From positions 310,001 through 374,000 of the forward strand of contig NZ_JANFLU010000001.1 of assembly GCF_024385525.1 (NCBI RefSeq): a stretch of 64,000 bases of DNA. Direction: 5' to 3'. The notes beneath the pieces were generated by a model. It was given only the letters and a program-made list of their open reading frames with translations. It ran no database searches and was not told the DNA's origin. Every line of letters begins with the position of its first letter. Position 1 is the stretch's first letter. This DNA comes from Arthrobacter sp. zg-Y238. GTDB taxonomy: Bacteria; Actinomycetota; Actinomycetes; Actinomycetales; Micrococcaceae. The position numbers and the translations under genes are program-made. Below, piece after piece: positions 1 to 8,541 of the stretch.

Positions 1-95
1 TGCTTTCGCAGCCGTGGCGCCCGTGGCGCTCCTACGCCCTGTTCCACCTCTGGACCCGGGCAGCCTACGCGGTGCCGGCCCCCGCTGCGCGGTAG
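1..95 (+). CDS. alkA: DNA-3-methyladenine glycosylase II-type protein, C-terminal end only
   Basis: The frame that begins at base 3 is open from the window edge to a TAG at 93-95 and gives about 30 residues containing the motif QPWRPWRSYALFHLW. A W-R-P-W-R-S-Y-A-x-x-H-L-W segment is the hallmark of the extreme C-terminus of AlkA/Ada-type HhH-GPD glycosylases, which remove alkylated purines in base-excision repair. Only this tail is visible, so the catalytic Asp and any N-terminal Ada domain lie outside the window. The gene is convergent with the next one. The identification rests on one short but distinctive motif. Confidence 0.72.
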   Translation, partial: LSQPWRPWRSYALFHLWTRAAYAVPAPAAR

Positions 96-117
96 CTTTC
101 GTCCGGCGGGCGGCTAG

Positions 118-504
118 TCAGGTCCCGAGCAGCGACAAGGCGAGGGACAACGCCGCCGGACCGCCCTGGACCAGGGACAGCCTGCCCAACCTCCGGTCGC
201 TGAGCACCAGGACCACCGCAGCGAGCAGCATGCAGGCGGTGGTGAAGGTCATCAGCGTCAGTCCGGCCACGGCGTTGCCGGCGACAAGCAAAACCACACC
301 CAGTCCTGCTCCCACCGCCAGGAACAGGTTGTAGAACCCCAGGTTGTACGCCAGTTGTGCGGTGGCGGAGGCATTGGCTCCCCGCAGCTGAAAGATCGCC
401 GCGGTTTCCGGCTCGGCCCAGCGCAGGGATTCGAGCATAAAGAAGTAGAACGCGACGGCGGCGGCTACTACGGCAAAAATCGCTGCGGCAATCAGCACGG
501 GCAC
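118..504 (-). CDS. DUF1304 family small integral membrane protein
   Basis: A 128-residue hydrophobic protein with four predicted membrane segments, at about residues 1-20, 48-70, 76-96 and 110-127. The N-terminal stretch FYFFMLESLRWAEP and the central YNLGFYNLFLA match the conserved aromatic/Glu pattern of DUF1304, a family of small inner-membrane proteins of unknown role. The start is a GTG at 504; GAGGAG lies about 20 bases upstream, which is far for a ribosome binding site, so the start is uncertain. It is convergent with the AlkA tail and divergent from the phosphate-binding lipoprotein gene. Confidence 0.82.
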   Translation of the reverse strand: MPVLIAAAIFAVVAAAVAFYFFMLESLRWAEPETAAIFQLRGANASATAQLAYNLGFYNLFLAVGAGLGVVLLVAGNAVAGLTLMTFTTACMLLAAVVLVLSDRRLGRLSLVQGGPAALSLALSLLGT

Positions 505-656
505 AATGCTGGCAGCAGGCCCCGGAACTCCTCAAGAGGGAAGTCGGTTTTCGGTTGGCAGGCGGGACCGATTGCCCGCTAGCCTTGAAAGGGCAGCTTT
601 TAGGATCTGCCTCCCCGGCGTTGGACGCCGTAGCCGCTTCTTTGGAAGGACACCCT

Positions 657-1772
657 TTGCGCCCAATCCGCCCCGCCCGTTCCCTGGCCACGGTGGTGCT
701 GGCAACGCTTGCCCTCACCGCCTGCGGATCCGATTATCCCCTCGGCGACGCCCAGCGCGAGGCAGCCGAGAACAGCACCTCCAACCTCAGCGGAGTGCTC
801 TCCGGCGCCGGATCGAGCGCCCAGGGCCCTGCAATGGATTCCTGGATTGCCGGTTTCGGGACGCTGCATCCCAAGGTCCAGCTTCAGTACTCCCCGGACG
901 GCTCCGGCGCCGGGCGCAGTGCACTGCTGGCCGGTGCCGTGAACTTCGCCGGCTCCGACGCCTATCTGCAGGAAGAGGAAATGGCAGACGCCAAGGCAGT
1001 CTGCGGGCCGGAGGGTGCACTGGACATTCCTGCCTACATTTCCCCGATTGCCGTGGCATTCAACCTCCCCGGCATCGAATCGCTGAACCTGGACGCCGTC
1101 ACCATTGCCCGGATGTTCCGCGGTGAGATTGAGTCCTGGAACGATCCGGCCATCGCCGCACTCAACCCGGGTGTCCAACTGCCAGAAACCCGGATCACTC
1201 CCGTCAGCCGGGCGGATGACTCGGGCACCACGGAGAACTTCACCGAATACCTGCACGAAGTCGCGCCCGATGCCTGGCCGGATGCACCGTCCGGAACCTG
1301 GCCGGGAGGGCTGCAGGGCGAGAACGCACAGGGAAGCTCCGGCGTCGTCAGCACCGTGACACGCACCGAGGGAGCCCTCACCTACGCCGACGACTCGGTG
1401 ATCGACGATTCCATGGGCACCGCCAACCTGCTGGTCGGGACCGAATTCGTGCCGATCAGCGCGGAAGCGGCGAGCACCGCCGTCGAACAGTCCAAGCGCG
1501 TCCCCGGACGCGGGGAACACGACATTGCGCTCCAACTGGACCGGCGGACGACGGCGCCGGGGGCCTACCCGCTGGTGCTGGTTTCCTACCAGATCTACTG
1601 CAGTTCCTATGACGACGCCGACCTCGTCGAGCGTGTGCGGACCTTCGGCCAGTATGTGGTCAGCGAGGAGGGACAGCAGACATCCGCAGAGGCAGCGAAG
1701 AGTGCCCCGATCCCCGAATCCCTGGCCGAAGAGGCCCGCGAGGCGCTGGAATCCATCACCGTCCGCGATTAG
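657..1772 (+). CDS. pstS: Phosphate ABC transporter substrate-binding lipoprotein PstS (orphan)
   Basis: PstS captures phosphate outside the membrane for the PstCAB importer. I place the start at TTG 657, preceded by GGAAGGA at a spacing of about five bases, because it gives a compact lipoprotein signal (MRPIRPARS... LALTACGS, lipobox Cys about residue 23). The upstream ATG at 555 would add a non-signal extension. Phosphate-ligand motifs are visible: SGAGSSAQGPAMDSW near residue 48, YSPDGSGAGRSALL near 78, and a PVSRADDSGTTENF block near 180. The length, 371 residues, is normal. No pstC, pstA or pstB gene follows, so it must work with a membrane complex encoded elsewhere or act alone. Confidence 0.9.
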   Translation: MRPIRPARSLATVVLATLALTACGSDYPLGDAQREAAENSTSNLSGVLSGAGSSAQGPAMDSWIAGFGTLHPKVQLQYSPDGSGAGRSALLAGAVNFAGSDAYLQEEEMADAKAVCGPEGALDIPAYISPIAVAFNLPGIESLNLDAVTIARMFRGEIESWNDPAIAALNPGVQLPETRITPVSRADDSGTTENFTEYLHEVAPDAWPDAPSGTWPGGLQGENAQGSSGVVSTVTRTEGALTYADDSVIDDSMGTANLLVGTEFVPISAEAASTAVEQSKRVPGRGEHDIALQLDRRTTAPGAYPLVLVSYQIYCSSYDDADLVERVRTFGQYVVSEEGQQTSAEAAKSAPIPESLAEEAREALESITVRD

Positions 1773-1898
1773 TTCCACGGTCCTGCGGTGCTACCTGCCG
1801 GTAGCACCGCAGCTTCCCCTGCAGCTCTTTCGTTGTCCTCTTGCGCCCCCTTAGTGCCGGTGTCACCGTGGATTTACGCAACGCTGAAGGGGGCTGCT

Positions 1899-2099
1899 GT
1901 GGAACCTATCCGAATCGAACGCTGGTGGCCTTACCTAGACGGTTCGGCCAAGGACTGGTTGAGGCACAATCTCCGCCAGGACGGCCTGCCGCCCAAGGTC
2001 CAGGACCGGATTGCCGAGGCCGGCGGCCCCGTCATGGACCCGATCCTCGCCGAGCCCGACTGGGTCTTCATCGAAATGGACGCCCAGGCCGTCGAGTAA
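1899..2099 (+). CDS. Small conserved-type hypothetical protein (66 aa)
   Basis: I do not recognise this gene. A GTG at 1899 preceded by GAAGGGGG opens a 66-residue acidic protein (MEPIRIERWWPYLD... to VFIEMDAQAVE). It has no signal peptide, membrane segment or cysteines, and its codon use matches the neighbouring genes. A longer reading from 1788 has no ribosome binding site and a low-complexity N-terminus. It sits between pstS and a polyol dehydrogenase with a short inverted repeat just downstream, so it may be monocistronic. Confidence 0.6.
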   Translation: MEPIRIERWWPYLDGSAKDWLRHNLRQDGLPPKVQDRIAEAGGPVMDPILAEPDWVFIEMDAQAVE

Positions 2100-2109
2100 G
2101 TGCGAGGCA

Positions 2110-2135
2110 CTCAGGCTTCTATGGGAGGGCCTGAG
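2110..2135. terminator. Short inverted repeat between the 66-aa gene and the polyol dehydrogenase
   Basis: CTCAGGC (2110-2116) and GCCTGAG (2129-2135) form a perfect seven-base stem with a 12-base loop, 11 bases after the stop codon of the small gene. There is no T-run, so it is either a weak factor-independent terminator or an operator for the dehydrogenase gene. A TAGATT at 2145-2150 could be that gene's -10 element. Confidence 0.35.
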
Positions 2136-2176
2136 CCGATCTGCTAGATTGGCGCACCCCGGCCTAAGGTGGCGTT

Positions 2177-3655
2177 ATGACCAAGCTCAGCGACGAGTCC
2201 CTTCCCCATCTTCCGCAGTCCATTGCCCGGCCCGTCTATGACCGCTCCCGTCTGCGCACCGGCATCGTGCATTTCGGTGTCGGAGGATTCCACCGGGCAC
2301 ACCAGGCAATGTACCTGGACCGGCTGATGAACGAAGGCAAAGCCCTGGACTGGGCCATCTGCGGCGTGGGTGTGCTCCCCTCCGATGCCGCGATGAAAAC
2401 CGTGATGGACAGCCAGGACTGCCTGTACACGCTGGTCCTGAAGCACCCCGACGGTGCCTTGGAAGCCCGCGTGATCGGCTCGATTGCCGAGTACCTGTTC
2501 GCCCCCGAAAACCCCGAAGCGGTCATTGAAAAAATGGCAGCCCCGGCCACCCGCATCGTCTCCCTGACCATCACCGAGGGCGGGTACAACATTAGTGACA
2601 CCACGGGGGAATTCGACGCCGGAAATGCCGGCGTCGCGGCGGATCTGCAACCGGGGGCGGTGCCGTCGAGCGTCTTCGGCCTCGTCATCGAGGCATTGCG
2701 GCGCCGGCGGGAACGGGGGCTGGAACCGTTCACCGTGATGTCCTGCGACAACGTTCCCGGCAACGGAGAGGTGGCCCGAAAGGCCTTCGGGGAGTTCGCG
2801 TGGCTGCGGGACCCGGAGCTGGGGAAGTGGGTGCAGGAGGCTGTTTCCTTCCCCTCCTCGATGGTGGACCGGATCACGCCGGCGACCACCGACGCCGACC
2901 GCACGCTGCTGGCCGATGAATTCGGAGTCGAGGATGCATGGCCGGTGGTGGCCGAGGACTTCGAGCAGTGGGCGCTGGAGGATGCGTTTCCGCAGGGCAG
3001 GCCGCCGTGGGAGGACGCCGGTGTGAACATGACGGCGGACGTTGAACCGTACGAACACATGAAACTGCGTCTGTTGAACTGTGGTCATCAGGCCCTGGCC
3101 TACTTGGGCTATCTCTCGGGCTACCGATACGTGCACGAGGCCGTGCGGGACCCTCAGATGGCGCAGTTCCTCCTGGACTACATGGACCGGGAAGCAACCC
3201 CCACCCTGCTCCCTGTCCCCGGCGTCGATCTGGGCGCCTACAAGCTGAGGCTGCTGCAGCGTTTCGGCAATGAACACGTCCGGGACACCCTCGCCCGCCT
3301 GTGCGCCGAAAGCTCGGACCGGATTCCGAAATGGCTGGTTCCGGTGGTCCGGGAGAATGTGGCCGCGGGCGGCGAAATCTCTCGTTCCGCCGCAATCATT
3401 GCCTCGTGGGCACGCTACGCCGAGGGCGTGGACGAGGCAGGCGAACCGATCCGGGTGGTCGATAACCGGCGTGATGAAGTGATGGCAGCGGCGGAGCGGA
3501 ACCGGGAGGATCCGCTGGCTTTTATTTCGCAGCAGCACTTCTTCGCGGACCTGTCTTCCGATGCAAGGTTCGCGCAGGAGTACCTGTCCGCCCTCGGAAC
3601 CCTGCACCGCAGCGGTGCCCGGGCAGCCGTCGCCGCGCTGGTGGACGAAGCCTGA
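2177..3655 (+). CDS. Mannitol dehydrogenase family protein (polyol 2-dehydrogenase), copy 1
   Basis: A 492-residue long-chain NAD(P)-dependent polyol dehydrogenase that would oxidise mannitol, arabitol or a similar sugar alcohol to the ketose. The N-terminal nucleotide-binding motif is VHFGVGGFHRAHQAMY (residues about 31-46). The family catalytic triad K-x4-N-x2-H is seen as KLRLLNCGH near residue 295. The start ATG at 2177 has AAGGTGG upstream. The whole length is collinear with the second copy at 24.5 kb, including the phrases FGVGGFHRAHQA, FPSSMVDRITP and EFGVEDxWPV. Unlike that copy, it stands alone with no phosphatase or transporter beside it. Exact substrate cannot be told from sequence. 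Confidence 0.92.
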   Translation: MTKLSDESLPHLPQSIARPVYDRSRLRTGIVHFGVGGFHRAHQAMYLDRLMNEGKALDWAICGVGVLPSDAAMKTVMDSQDCLYTLVLKHPDGALEARVIGSIAEYLFAPENPEAVIEKMAAPATRIVSLTITEGGYNISDTTGEFDAGNAGVAADLQPGAVPSSVFGLVIEALRRRRERGLEPFTVMSCDNVPGNGEVARKAFGEFAWLRDPELGKWVQEAVSFPSSMVDRITPATTDADRTLLADEFGVEDAWPVVAEDFEQWALEDAFPQGRPPWEDAGVNMTADVEPYEHMKLRLLNCGHQALAYLGYLSGYRYVHEAVRDPQMAQFLLDYMDREATPTLLPVPGVDLGAYKLRLLQRFGNEHVRDTLARLCAESSDRIPKWLVPVVRENVAAGGEISRSAAIIASWARYAEGVDEAGEPIRVVDNRRDEVMAAAERNREDPLAFISQQHFFADLSSDARFAQEYLSALGTLHRSGARAAVAALVDEA

Positions 3656-3674
3656 ATCGTCCCGGAGGCACGCC

Positions 3675-4406
3675 CTAGTCGATGAAGTGGGTTTCCACAC
3701 CCTGCGACGTTACGGACTTCACCACTTGCTCGGCGAGGCCGCGGAGTTTCACGTTCCGGTTGCTGGAGGCACCGCTCAGGATCTGGAAGGCCTCCTTCTG
3801 ACCGCATTTGTTCTGAGCCATGATAATCCCGACTGCAAGGTCGATGGTGGTCCGGGCTTCCATGGCCGCGCGGAGGTGATCGGCTGTGCTCTTGTGCCGG
3901 GCGATCTGGACGGCCAATTGCAGGGTGACTGCCGCCTCAGCGGCGAACGTTTCGGCTGACCGGATGATGTGCGGTGTGAAGTGACCGGCGTCCCGGGCAT
4001 ACAGGTTGAGCCCGGCACCGCCGTCGTTACCGAGGAGAAGCGGGACGCCGAGGATGGAATGGAAACCGCGGTCCCGGATGGCGTCCGTGTACTCCGGCCA
4101 CCGGGGGTCGGTGCGCACATCTTCCACCATGACTGTCCGCCCCGTCCGCGAGGCCCGCATGCACGGCCCGTCTCCGAAGCCGTACTGGACTTCATCCAGC
4201 GCCCGCGCCGCCTCGCTGCTGCTGGCCACGGTGGTGCCCTGCTTGTTCCGAAGCAGGGTCACCCCGGCCAGGACTTCGGCATCGCTGCTGAAAAGCTCAG
4301 CGGCACGCATAGCGAAGCCCTCAAGGAAGAACTCCACCGACTCGGTCTGCAGGATAAGCTGCTGCAATTCAGCTGCAACGGACTGCTGGTCCGCGGTTAG
4401 GCTCAT
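3675..4406 (-). CDS. GAF and ANTAR domain-containing RNA-binding response regulator
   Basis: A 243-residue soluble protein with an N-terminal GAF domain (about residues 20-165, with GFGDGPCMRASRTGRTVMVEDV and a LGVPLLL core strand). A C-terminal ANTAR domain (about 170-230) reads RTTIDLAVGIIMAQNKCGQKEAF, including the typical A-x-G-I-I-M-A and downstream hydrophobic helices. ANTAR domains bind tandem hairpins in nascent mRNA and act as antiterminators; GAF domains sense a small ligand. There is no receiver domain or kinase nearby, so the input is probably the GAF ligand. It is convergent with the polyol dehydrogenase and lies downstream of the LanB-like gene on the same strand, 56 bases away. 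Confidence 0.92.
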   Translation of the reverse strand: MSLTADQQSVAAELQQLILQTESVEFFLEGFAMRAAELFSSDAEVLAGVTLLRNKQGTTVASSSEAARALDEVQYGFGDGPCMRASRTGRTVMVEDVRTDPRWPEYTDAIRDRGFHSILGVPLLLGNDGGAGLNLYARDAGHFTPHIIRSAETFAAEAAVTLQLAVQIARHKSTADHLRAAMEARTTIDLAVGIIMAQNKCGQKEAFQILSGASSNRNVKLRGLAEQVVKSVTSQGVETHFID

Positions 4407-4462
4407 ACGTTGATTCTATCGTCGCCCGTCCCCCGCCCCCGCATCCGCTGCGCGCTCCACGC

Positions 4463-5413
4463 CTAGGTGGCCTCCGCCAACTCGGTTTCTTTTTCCCTGC
4501 TCCACGTCCGGGCATAGACCCCGATCAGTGCCTCCTGGCGAAGCGTGAATCCCAGCCGGTTCAACAGGCCGTGCGCCTGGTACACGGTGAGGTGCTGGGC
4601 ACTGCGGCTGGCTCCGGCCTTGTCTGCCCGGTAGAGATAGGTGTCAATGGTCCGCAGCCAGCGCCGGCGCCAGTTCGTGACGGCGGGTTCTGAGGCTGTG
4701 GCCATCATCAGCCTGTGTACCGGCATCAACTGGGCCTGGGCCTGCGCACCCGTGGCCTTCTGCACTCCGGCAGCCCGCGGATCGGAGGCCGTGCAGCTGT
4801 GGAGATGGCTGTCCCAGTAGTACTCCCAGGAGACCCGACGGCGGTCCGGCCACGTGGACGCACGCGGTCCCTTCATCATGGCGTAGGCCGAATCGAAGAG
4901 AAGCAGGGATGCCAGCGCCGACCGGTTCTGCGCCTTCGCAAACCGTGCGGTTGCCCAGAGGCAGAGATCGGAGGAAAGCTCGAAGACCTCCTCCGCCAAG
5001 GCCAGCCCGTCAACACCGCCGTAGCGGGCCACGTCTGCTTCGACCGACGGCAGCAGCGGGTCCGTGCCGATTGTCCGGTCCAGCACCGGTTCGCTGAATT
5101 CATGCTCCACCGTGAGACTTCGCACCGGATCTCCGGACTGCTCCTGCAGTGCCCCCAGCAGGGACTGCAGCCGGTCCAGGGTTTCCGCGGGGGCAAGTAC
5201 CCGAAGCCGGACCTGAGCATTGGACGGCTGCATGCGGCGGGTATAGAACCATCGCTTGGTTCCGCAAAGCCTCGCCTGCGCAACAAGGGGGGTCACAAGT
5301 TCACCGATGATCCGATCGGCCAGTTCAAAACCACCGGCATCAACAGTCAGGTTCCACCACGTGAGGTGGGGGGAGGGGCGGGAGGGAGTTCGGACTGCGG
5401 CTGGCTGAGTCAT
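4463..5413 (-). CDS. Stand-alone LanB C-terminal (glutamate-elimination-like) domain protein, copy 1
   Basis: A 316-residue protein of the thiopeptide-type bacteriocin biosynthesis/SpaB C-terminal domain family. In class I lanthipeptide and thiopeptide pathways this domain removes glutamate from glutamylated Ser/Thr or performs related chemistry. Landmarks include HLTWWNLTVDAGGF near residue 16, LVTPLVAQA, WFYTRRM, YGGVDGLALAEEVFELSSDL near 140 and DTYLYRADKAG near 265. I chose ATG 5413, preceded by GAAAGG at six bases; the frame stays open to 5893 without a convincing earlier start. No LanB N-terminal glutamylation domain, cyclase or obvious precursor lies nearby. It is closely similar throughout to the gene at 46.3 kb. 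Its reaction is unknown. Confidence 0.83.
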   Translation of the reverse strand: MTQPAAVRTPSRPSPHLTWWNLTVDAGGFELADRIIGELVTPLVAQARLCGTKRWFYTRRMQPSNAQVRLRVLAPAETLDRLQSLLGALQEQSGDPVRSLTVEHEFSEPVLDRTIGTDPLLPSVEADVARYGGVDGLALAEEVFELSSDLCLWATARFAKAQNRSALASLLLFDSAYAMMKGPRASTWPDRRRVSWEYYWDSHLHSCTASDPRAAGVQKATGAQAQAQLMPVHRLMMATASEPAVTNWRRRWLRTIDTYLYRADKAGASRSAQHLTVYQAHGLLNRLGFTLRQEALIGVYARTWSREKETELAEAT

Positions 5414-5779
5414 GGCCATCCTTTCGGTGCTGGTAGTGCTGGACCACCCCACCCGGAACACCCAGTTCAGCGTGTCCCGGGGATCGAAGTCTTTCCCAAT
5501 CCAGCGGCCGTGTCCACCACCCGAGGTTCCTCGCTGCGAAGACGGACGGAACCCATCCCGAAGCGCTCGATTAGTAGTAATATCTCCTGCTTGCGCACGC
5601 ACATCCGGGGGTACCGCAGCCATGCGCAGGGGCCGGAAATGGGGAAATCCCGTCATATTACGAATCAAACAAGCATGCTGATAAATTGTTTGGCCGGGCA
5701 CAAGCCTCAATCGAATACTCGACGAATGCGCGTCCCGGGAAATTGTCCCTGAGTAACTTGTTCTTCCAAAAGGTCCGGC
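5414..5779. promoter_or_regulatory. Divergent intergenic region between LanB-like copy 1 and the PAS kinase
   Basis: A 366-base region that is locally AT-rich (about 5575-5700) and should hold promoters for both flanking genes. An inverted repeat CAAACAA (5666-5672) / TTGTTTG (5686-5692) brackets a GCATGC palindrome and may be an operator. I looked for a tiny peptide ORF comparable to the one ahead of copy 2 and found none with a good ribosome binding site; a 17-codon GTG reading after GAGGA at about 5530 is the best but has no aromatic motif. Confidence 0.35.
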
Positions 5780-7327
5780 ATGCCCATGTTTTCCCGCCGT
5801 ATTCCCCGCATCGGACGCCGACGAACGTCCATTCCGGACTGGCCGACCCTTTTCCATCGTTCCCCGTCCGGGTACGTTCTGGTTTCCGGGCAAGGCGTCA
5901 TCCTGGAATCAAACTCCACCTTCGCGGCTTGGACCGGCAGGAACCGAAGTGCGCTGGCAGGCACCGTTTTTTCCGACCTGCTTTCACCCGAGGACCTGCT
6001 GGAATACCAACGCTGGAGCGCAGCACTCACTGCCGAACCAGCAACGTATCTCAGTGTCGACTTCAAGGGATCCGGTAACAGCAGACTGCCGGCTCACATT
6101 TCCGCGGTCCGGACTGCCTACCGCGGCCGCACCGTGGACCTGCTCACGGTCTTCCCCATGCCCGGAAGGCGCAGGTATGAACGCGACCTGGTTGACGCGC
6201 TCCAGCAGGCAGAAGCAGCAGAAGCCGCACGCGGCGTTGCCGAGCGTGCGGCCAGGGAACGGGAATCACTGCTGAAGACCATCCTGGACACGGTGGACGT
6301 GGGCGTGCTCGTGGTGGATGACGAAGGCCGGGAGATCCTCGCGAACGCCCATATGGAGGCCAGCCGGGCCATATTGGGTGCCCAGGACCTGAGTGACTTC
6401 AAGTCCGGAGCGTGGTCTGTTTACGGCCCCGACCGAATCACACCGCTTCCGGACGAGCTGCTCCCCATCCGCCGTGCCGCTTCCGGAGAATCCTTTTCGC
6501 AGCAGATCATGTGGATCGGCGCCGGCGAGGGCAAGATGGCGGTCAGTGTCTGTTCGCGCCCGGTGGTCGACGGTGGGGACTTCAAATGTTCGGTCCTGGC
6601 GTTCAGCGACGTCACTCAGTTGGTTCGTGCGCTGGCGGCACAGGGTGAGTTTGTGGGCAATGTGTCCCACGAGCTGCGCACGCCCCTGACATCCATCCTC
6701 GGTTACCTGGATATGGCCCTGGAAGAAGAGCAGTTGCCCGGCGCCGTCGAATCGGCCCTGCAGGCAGCGGTGCGGAATTCCGAGCGGCTGCTGCAGCTTG
6801 TTTCCGACCTGCTGTCCGTGGCGTCCGACAACGGCGCAATGGAACTGCAGGAAGTGGATCTGGCTTCCACTGTCGCAGCCGCCGCCGACTCCTTCCGCCC
6901 CCACGCCCGGATCAACGGGGTGGAAATCGGCGTCGAGCTGTCGGCAGGGCTACGGGCCGTGGTGGACGAAGGCCGGATCCGGCAGGTGCTGGAGAACCTG
7001 GTGTCCAATGCCGTGAAGTATTCACCCGGCGGCGGAACGGTGCAGATAGAGGCGCGGCGGCAGGATGAAACCGTGGTGATTGAGGTCGCCGACACCGGCA
7101 TCGGGATGACGCAGGCGGAGCAGGAACAGGTTTTCAACAAGTTCTTCAGGTCCGGCCAGGTTCTCACCGCGGCCATCCCCGGGGCCGGGTTGGGCCTGGT
7201 GATCACCCGCAGGATTGTGGAAGAGCACGGGGGGAGCATCGACTTCAGCAGCGAGGCGGGGCGGGGGAGCGTTTTCACCGTGAAGCTTCCGGCGGCTGGA
7301 CCGGGACCAGGGTTGCAAAGTTACTAA
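5780..7327 (+). CDS. Soluble PAS-domain sensor histidine kinase (orphan)
   Basis: A 515-residue kinase without membrane segments, so it probably senses a cytosolic signal. A first PAS-like region (about residues 28-130, GYVLVSGQGVILESNSTF) is followed by a coiled linker of Ala/Glu/Arg heptads (140-168). A second PAS domain covers about 170-285 (ILDTVDVGVLVVDDEGREIL). HisKA is NVSHELRTPLTSILGY with the phospho-His near residue 297. The HATPase core has the N-box ENLVSNAVKYSP, G1 box ADTGIGM and G2 box GAGLGLVI. The start is ATG 5780 after AAAGG; a second ATG six bases later is also possible. No response regulator is adjacent. Confidence 0.9.
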   Translation: MPMFSRRIPRIGRRRTSIPDWPTLFHRSPSGYVLVSGQGVILESNSTFAAWTGRNRSALAGTVFSDLLSPEDLLEYQRWSAALTAEPATYLSVDFKGSGNSRLPAHISAVRTAYRGRTVDLLTVFPMPGRRRYERDLVDALQQAEAAEAARGVAERAARERESLLKTILDTVDVGVLVVDDEGREILANAHMEASRAILGAQDLSDFKSGAWSVYGPDRITPLPDELLPIRRAASGESFSQQIMWIGAGEGKMAVSVCSRPVVDGGDFKCSVLAFSDVTQLVRALAAQGEFVGNVSHELRTPLTSILGYLDMALEEEQLPGAVESALQAAVRNSERLLQLVSDLLSVASDNGAMELQEVDLASTVAAAADSFRPHARINGVEIGVELSAGLRAVVDEGRIRQVLENLVSNAVKYSPGGGTVQIEARRQDETVVIEVADTGIGMTQAEQEQVFNKFFRSGQVLTAAIPGAGLGLVITRRIVEEHGGSIDFSSEAGRGSVFTVKLPAAGPGPGLQSY

Positions 7328-7379
7328 GTCTGCTTATTGTTAAGGGGCCAGATCCGGCTTCAGATGAGGAGACTGTCCA

Positions 7380-8525
7380 GTGCGAGCGATGGTGTACCGA
7401 GGGCCCTACAAGGTGAGGGTGGAAGAGAAGGACATGCCGCCGATCGAGCATCCCAACGATGCCATCGTGCGCGTCACCCGGGCGGCCATCTGCGGGTCCG
7501 ACCTGCACCTTTACCACGGACTAATGCCCGACACCCGGATCGGGCATACCTTCGGCCATGAGTTCATCGGAGTGGTCGAGGAAGTCGGATCGTCCGTGCA
7601 GAACCTCAATGTGGGCGACCGCGTTATGGTCCCGGCCAACATTTACTGCGGGTCCTGTTTCTTCTGCGCGCGGGGGATGTATTCGAACTGCCACAACGTC
7701 AACCCCAACGCCACCGCCGTGGGCAGCCTCTACGGCTATTCGCACACCACCGGCGGCTACGACGGCGGCCAGGCGGAGTTCGTCCGGGTCCCGTTTGCCG
7801 ACGTCGGACCCTCCATCATCCCCGACTGGATGGATGAAGAAGACGCCCTGATGTGCACCGATGCCCTGGCCACGGGCTACTTCGGCGCCCAGCTGGGGGA
7901 CATTGTGGAGGGCGACACCGTGATTGTCTTCGGCGCCGGCCCGGTGGGGCTGTATGCCGCCAAGTCAGCCTGGCTGATGGGTGCGGGCCGGGTCATCGTC
8001 ATTGACCACTTGGACTACCGGCTGGAAAAGGCGCGGACTTTCGCCCACGCCGAGACCTACAACTTCACCGAGTACGACGACATTGTGGTCCAGATGAAGA
8101 AAATCACCGACCATCTCGGTGCCGATGTCGCAATTGATGCGGTGGGGGCAGAGGCGGATGGTAATTTCCTGCAGCACGTGACCGCCACCAAACTCAAACT
8201 GCAGGGCGGCTCACCCGTGGCGCTCAACTGGGCCATCGATTCGGTCCGCAAGGCGGGCACCATTTCCGTGATGGGCGCGTACGGTCCGGTCTTCAGTGCC
8301 GTGAAGTTCGGTGACGCCATGAACAAGGGCCTGACCCTGAACATGAACCAGACTCCGATGAAGCGGCAGTGGCCGCGCCTGTTCGAGCACATCAAAGCCG
8401 GCTACCTCAAGCCCAGCGAGATCATCACGCACCGGATTCCGCTGGAACACATTGCCGAGGGCTATCACATGTTCTCCGCGAAGCTGGATAACTGCATCAA
8501 GCCCGTCATCATCCCCGGCTCCTGA
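7380..8525 (+). CDS. Zinc-dependent alcohol dehydrogenase (medium-chain, formaldehyde/threonine dehydrogenase-like)
   Basis: A 381-residue MDR-family enzyme. The catalytic-zinc region is CGSDLHLYHG with GHEFIG (residues about 40-65), and the structural-zinc loop is YCGSCFFCARGMYSNC (about 90-106). The Rossmann motif VFGAGPVGLYA lies near 183. The long form with an insert after the cofactor domain resembles the glutathione-independent formaldehyde dehydrogenase-like subgroup, so the substrate may be a short aldehyde or polyol. Translation starts at GTG 7380 with GAGGAG upstream. It is followed after 16 bases by a conserved partner gene in the same operon. Confidence 0.9.
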   Translation: MRAMVYRGPYKVRVEEKDMPPIEHPNDAIVRVTRAAICGSDLHLYHGLMPDTRIGHTFGHEFIGVVEEVGSSVQNLNVGDRVMVPANIYCGSCFFCARGMYSNCHNVNPNATAVGSLYGYSHTTGGYDGGQAEFVRVPFADVGPSIIPDWMDEEDALMCTDALATGYFGAQLGDIVEGDTVIVFGAGPVGLYAAKSAWLMGAGRVIVIDHLDYRLEKARTFAHAETYNFTEYDDIVVQMKKITDHLGADVAIDAVGAEADGNFLQHVTATKLKLQGGSPVALNWAIDSVRKAGTISVMGAYGPVFSAVKFGDAMNKGLTLNMNQTPMKRQWPRLFEHIKAGYLKPSEIITHRIPLEHIAEGYHMFSAKLDNCIKPVIIPGS

Positions 8526-8541
8526 AAGGAAGGACCCCGCA

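Noticed and set aside
5414-5780. A tiny aromatic peptide ORF ahead of LanB-like copy 1, analogous to that of copy 2
   Set aside because: I read the minus strand through the gap in all frames; short ORFs exist (for example 17 and 29 codons) but none has both a good ribosome binding site and a W-x-W-F-like sequence.
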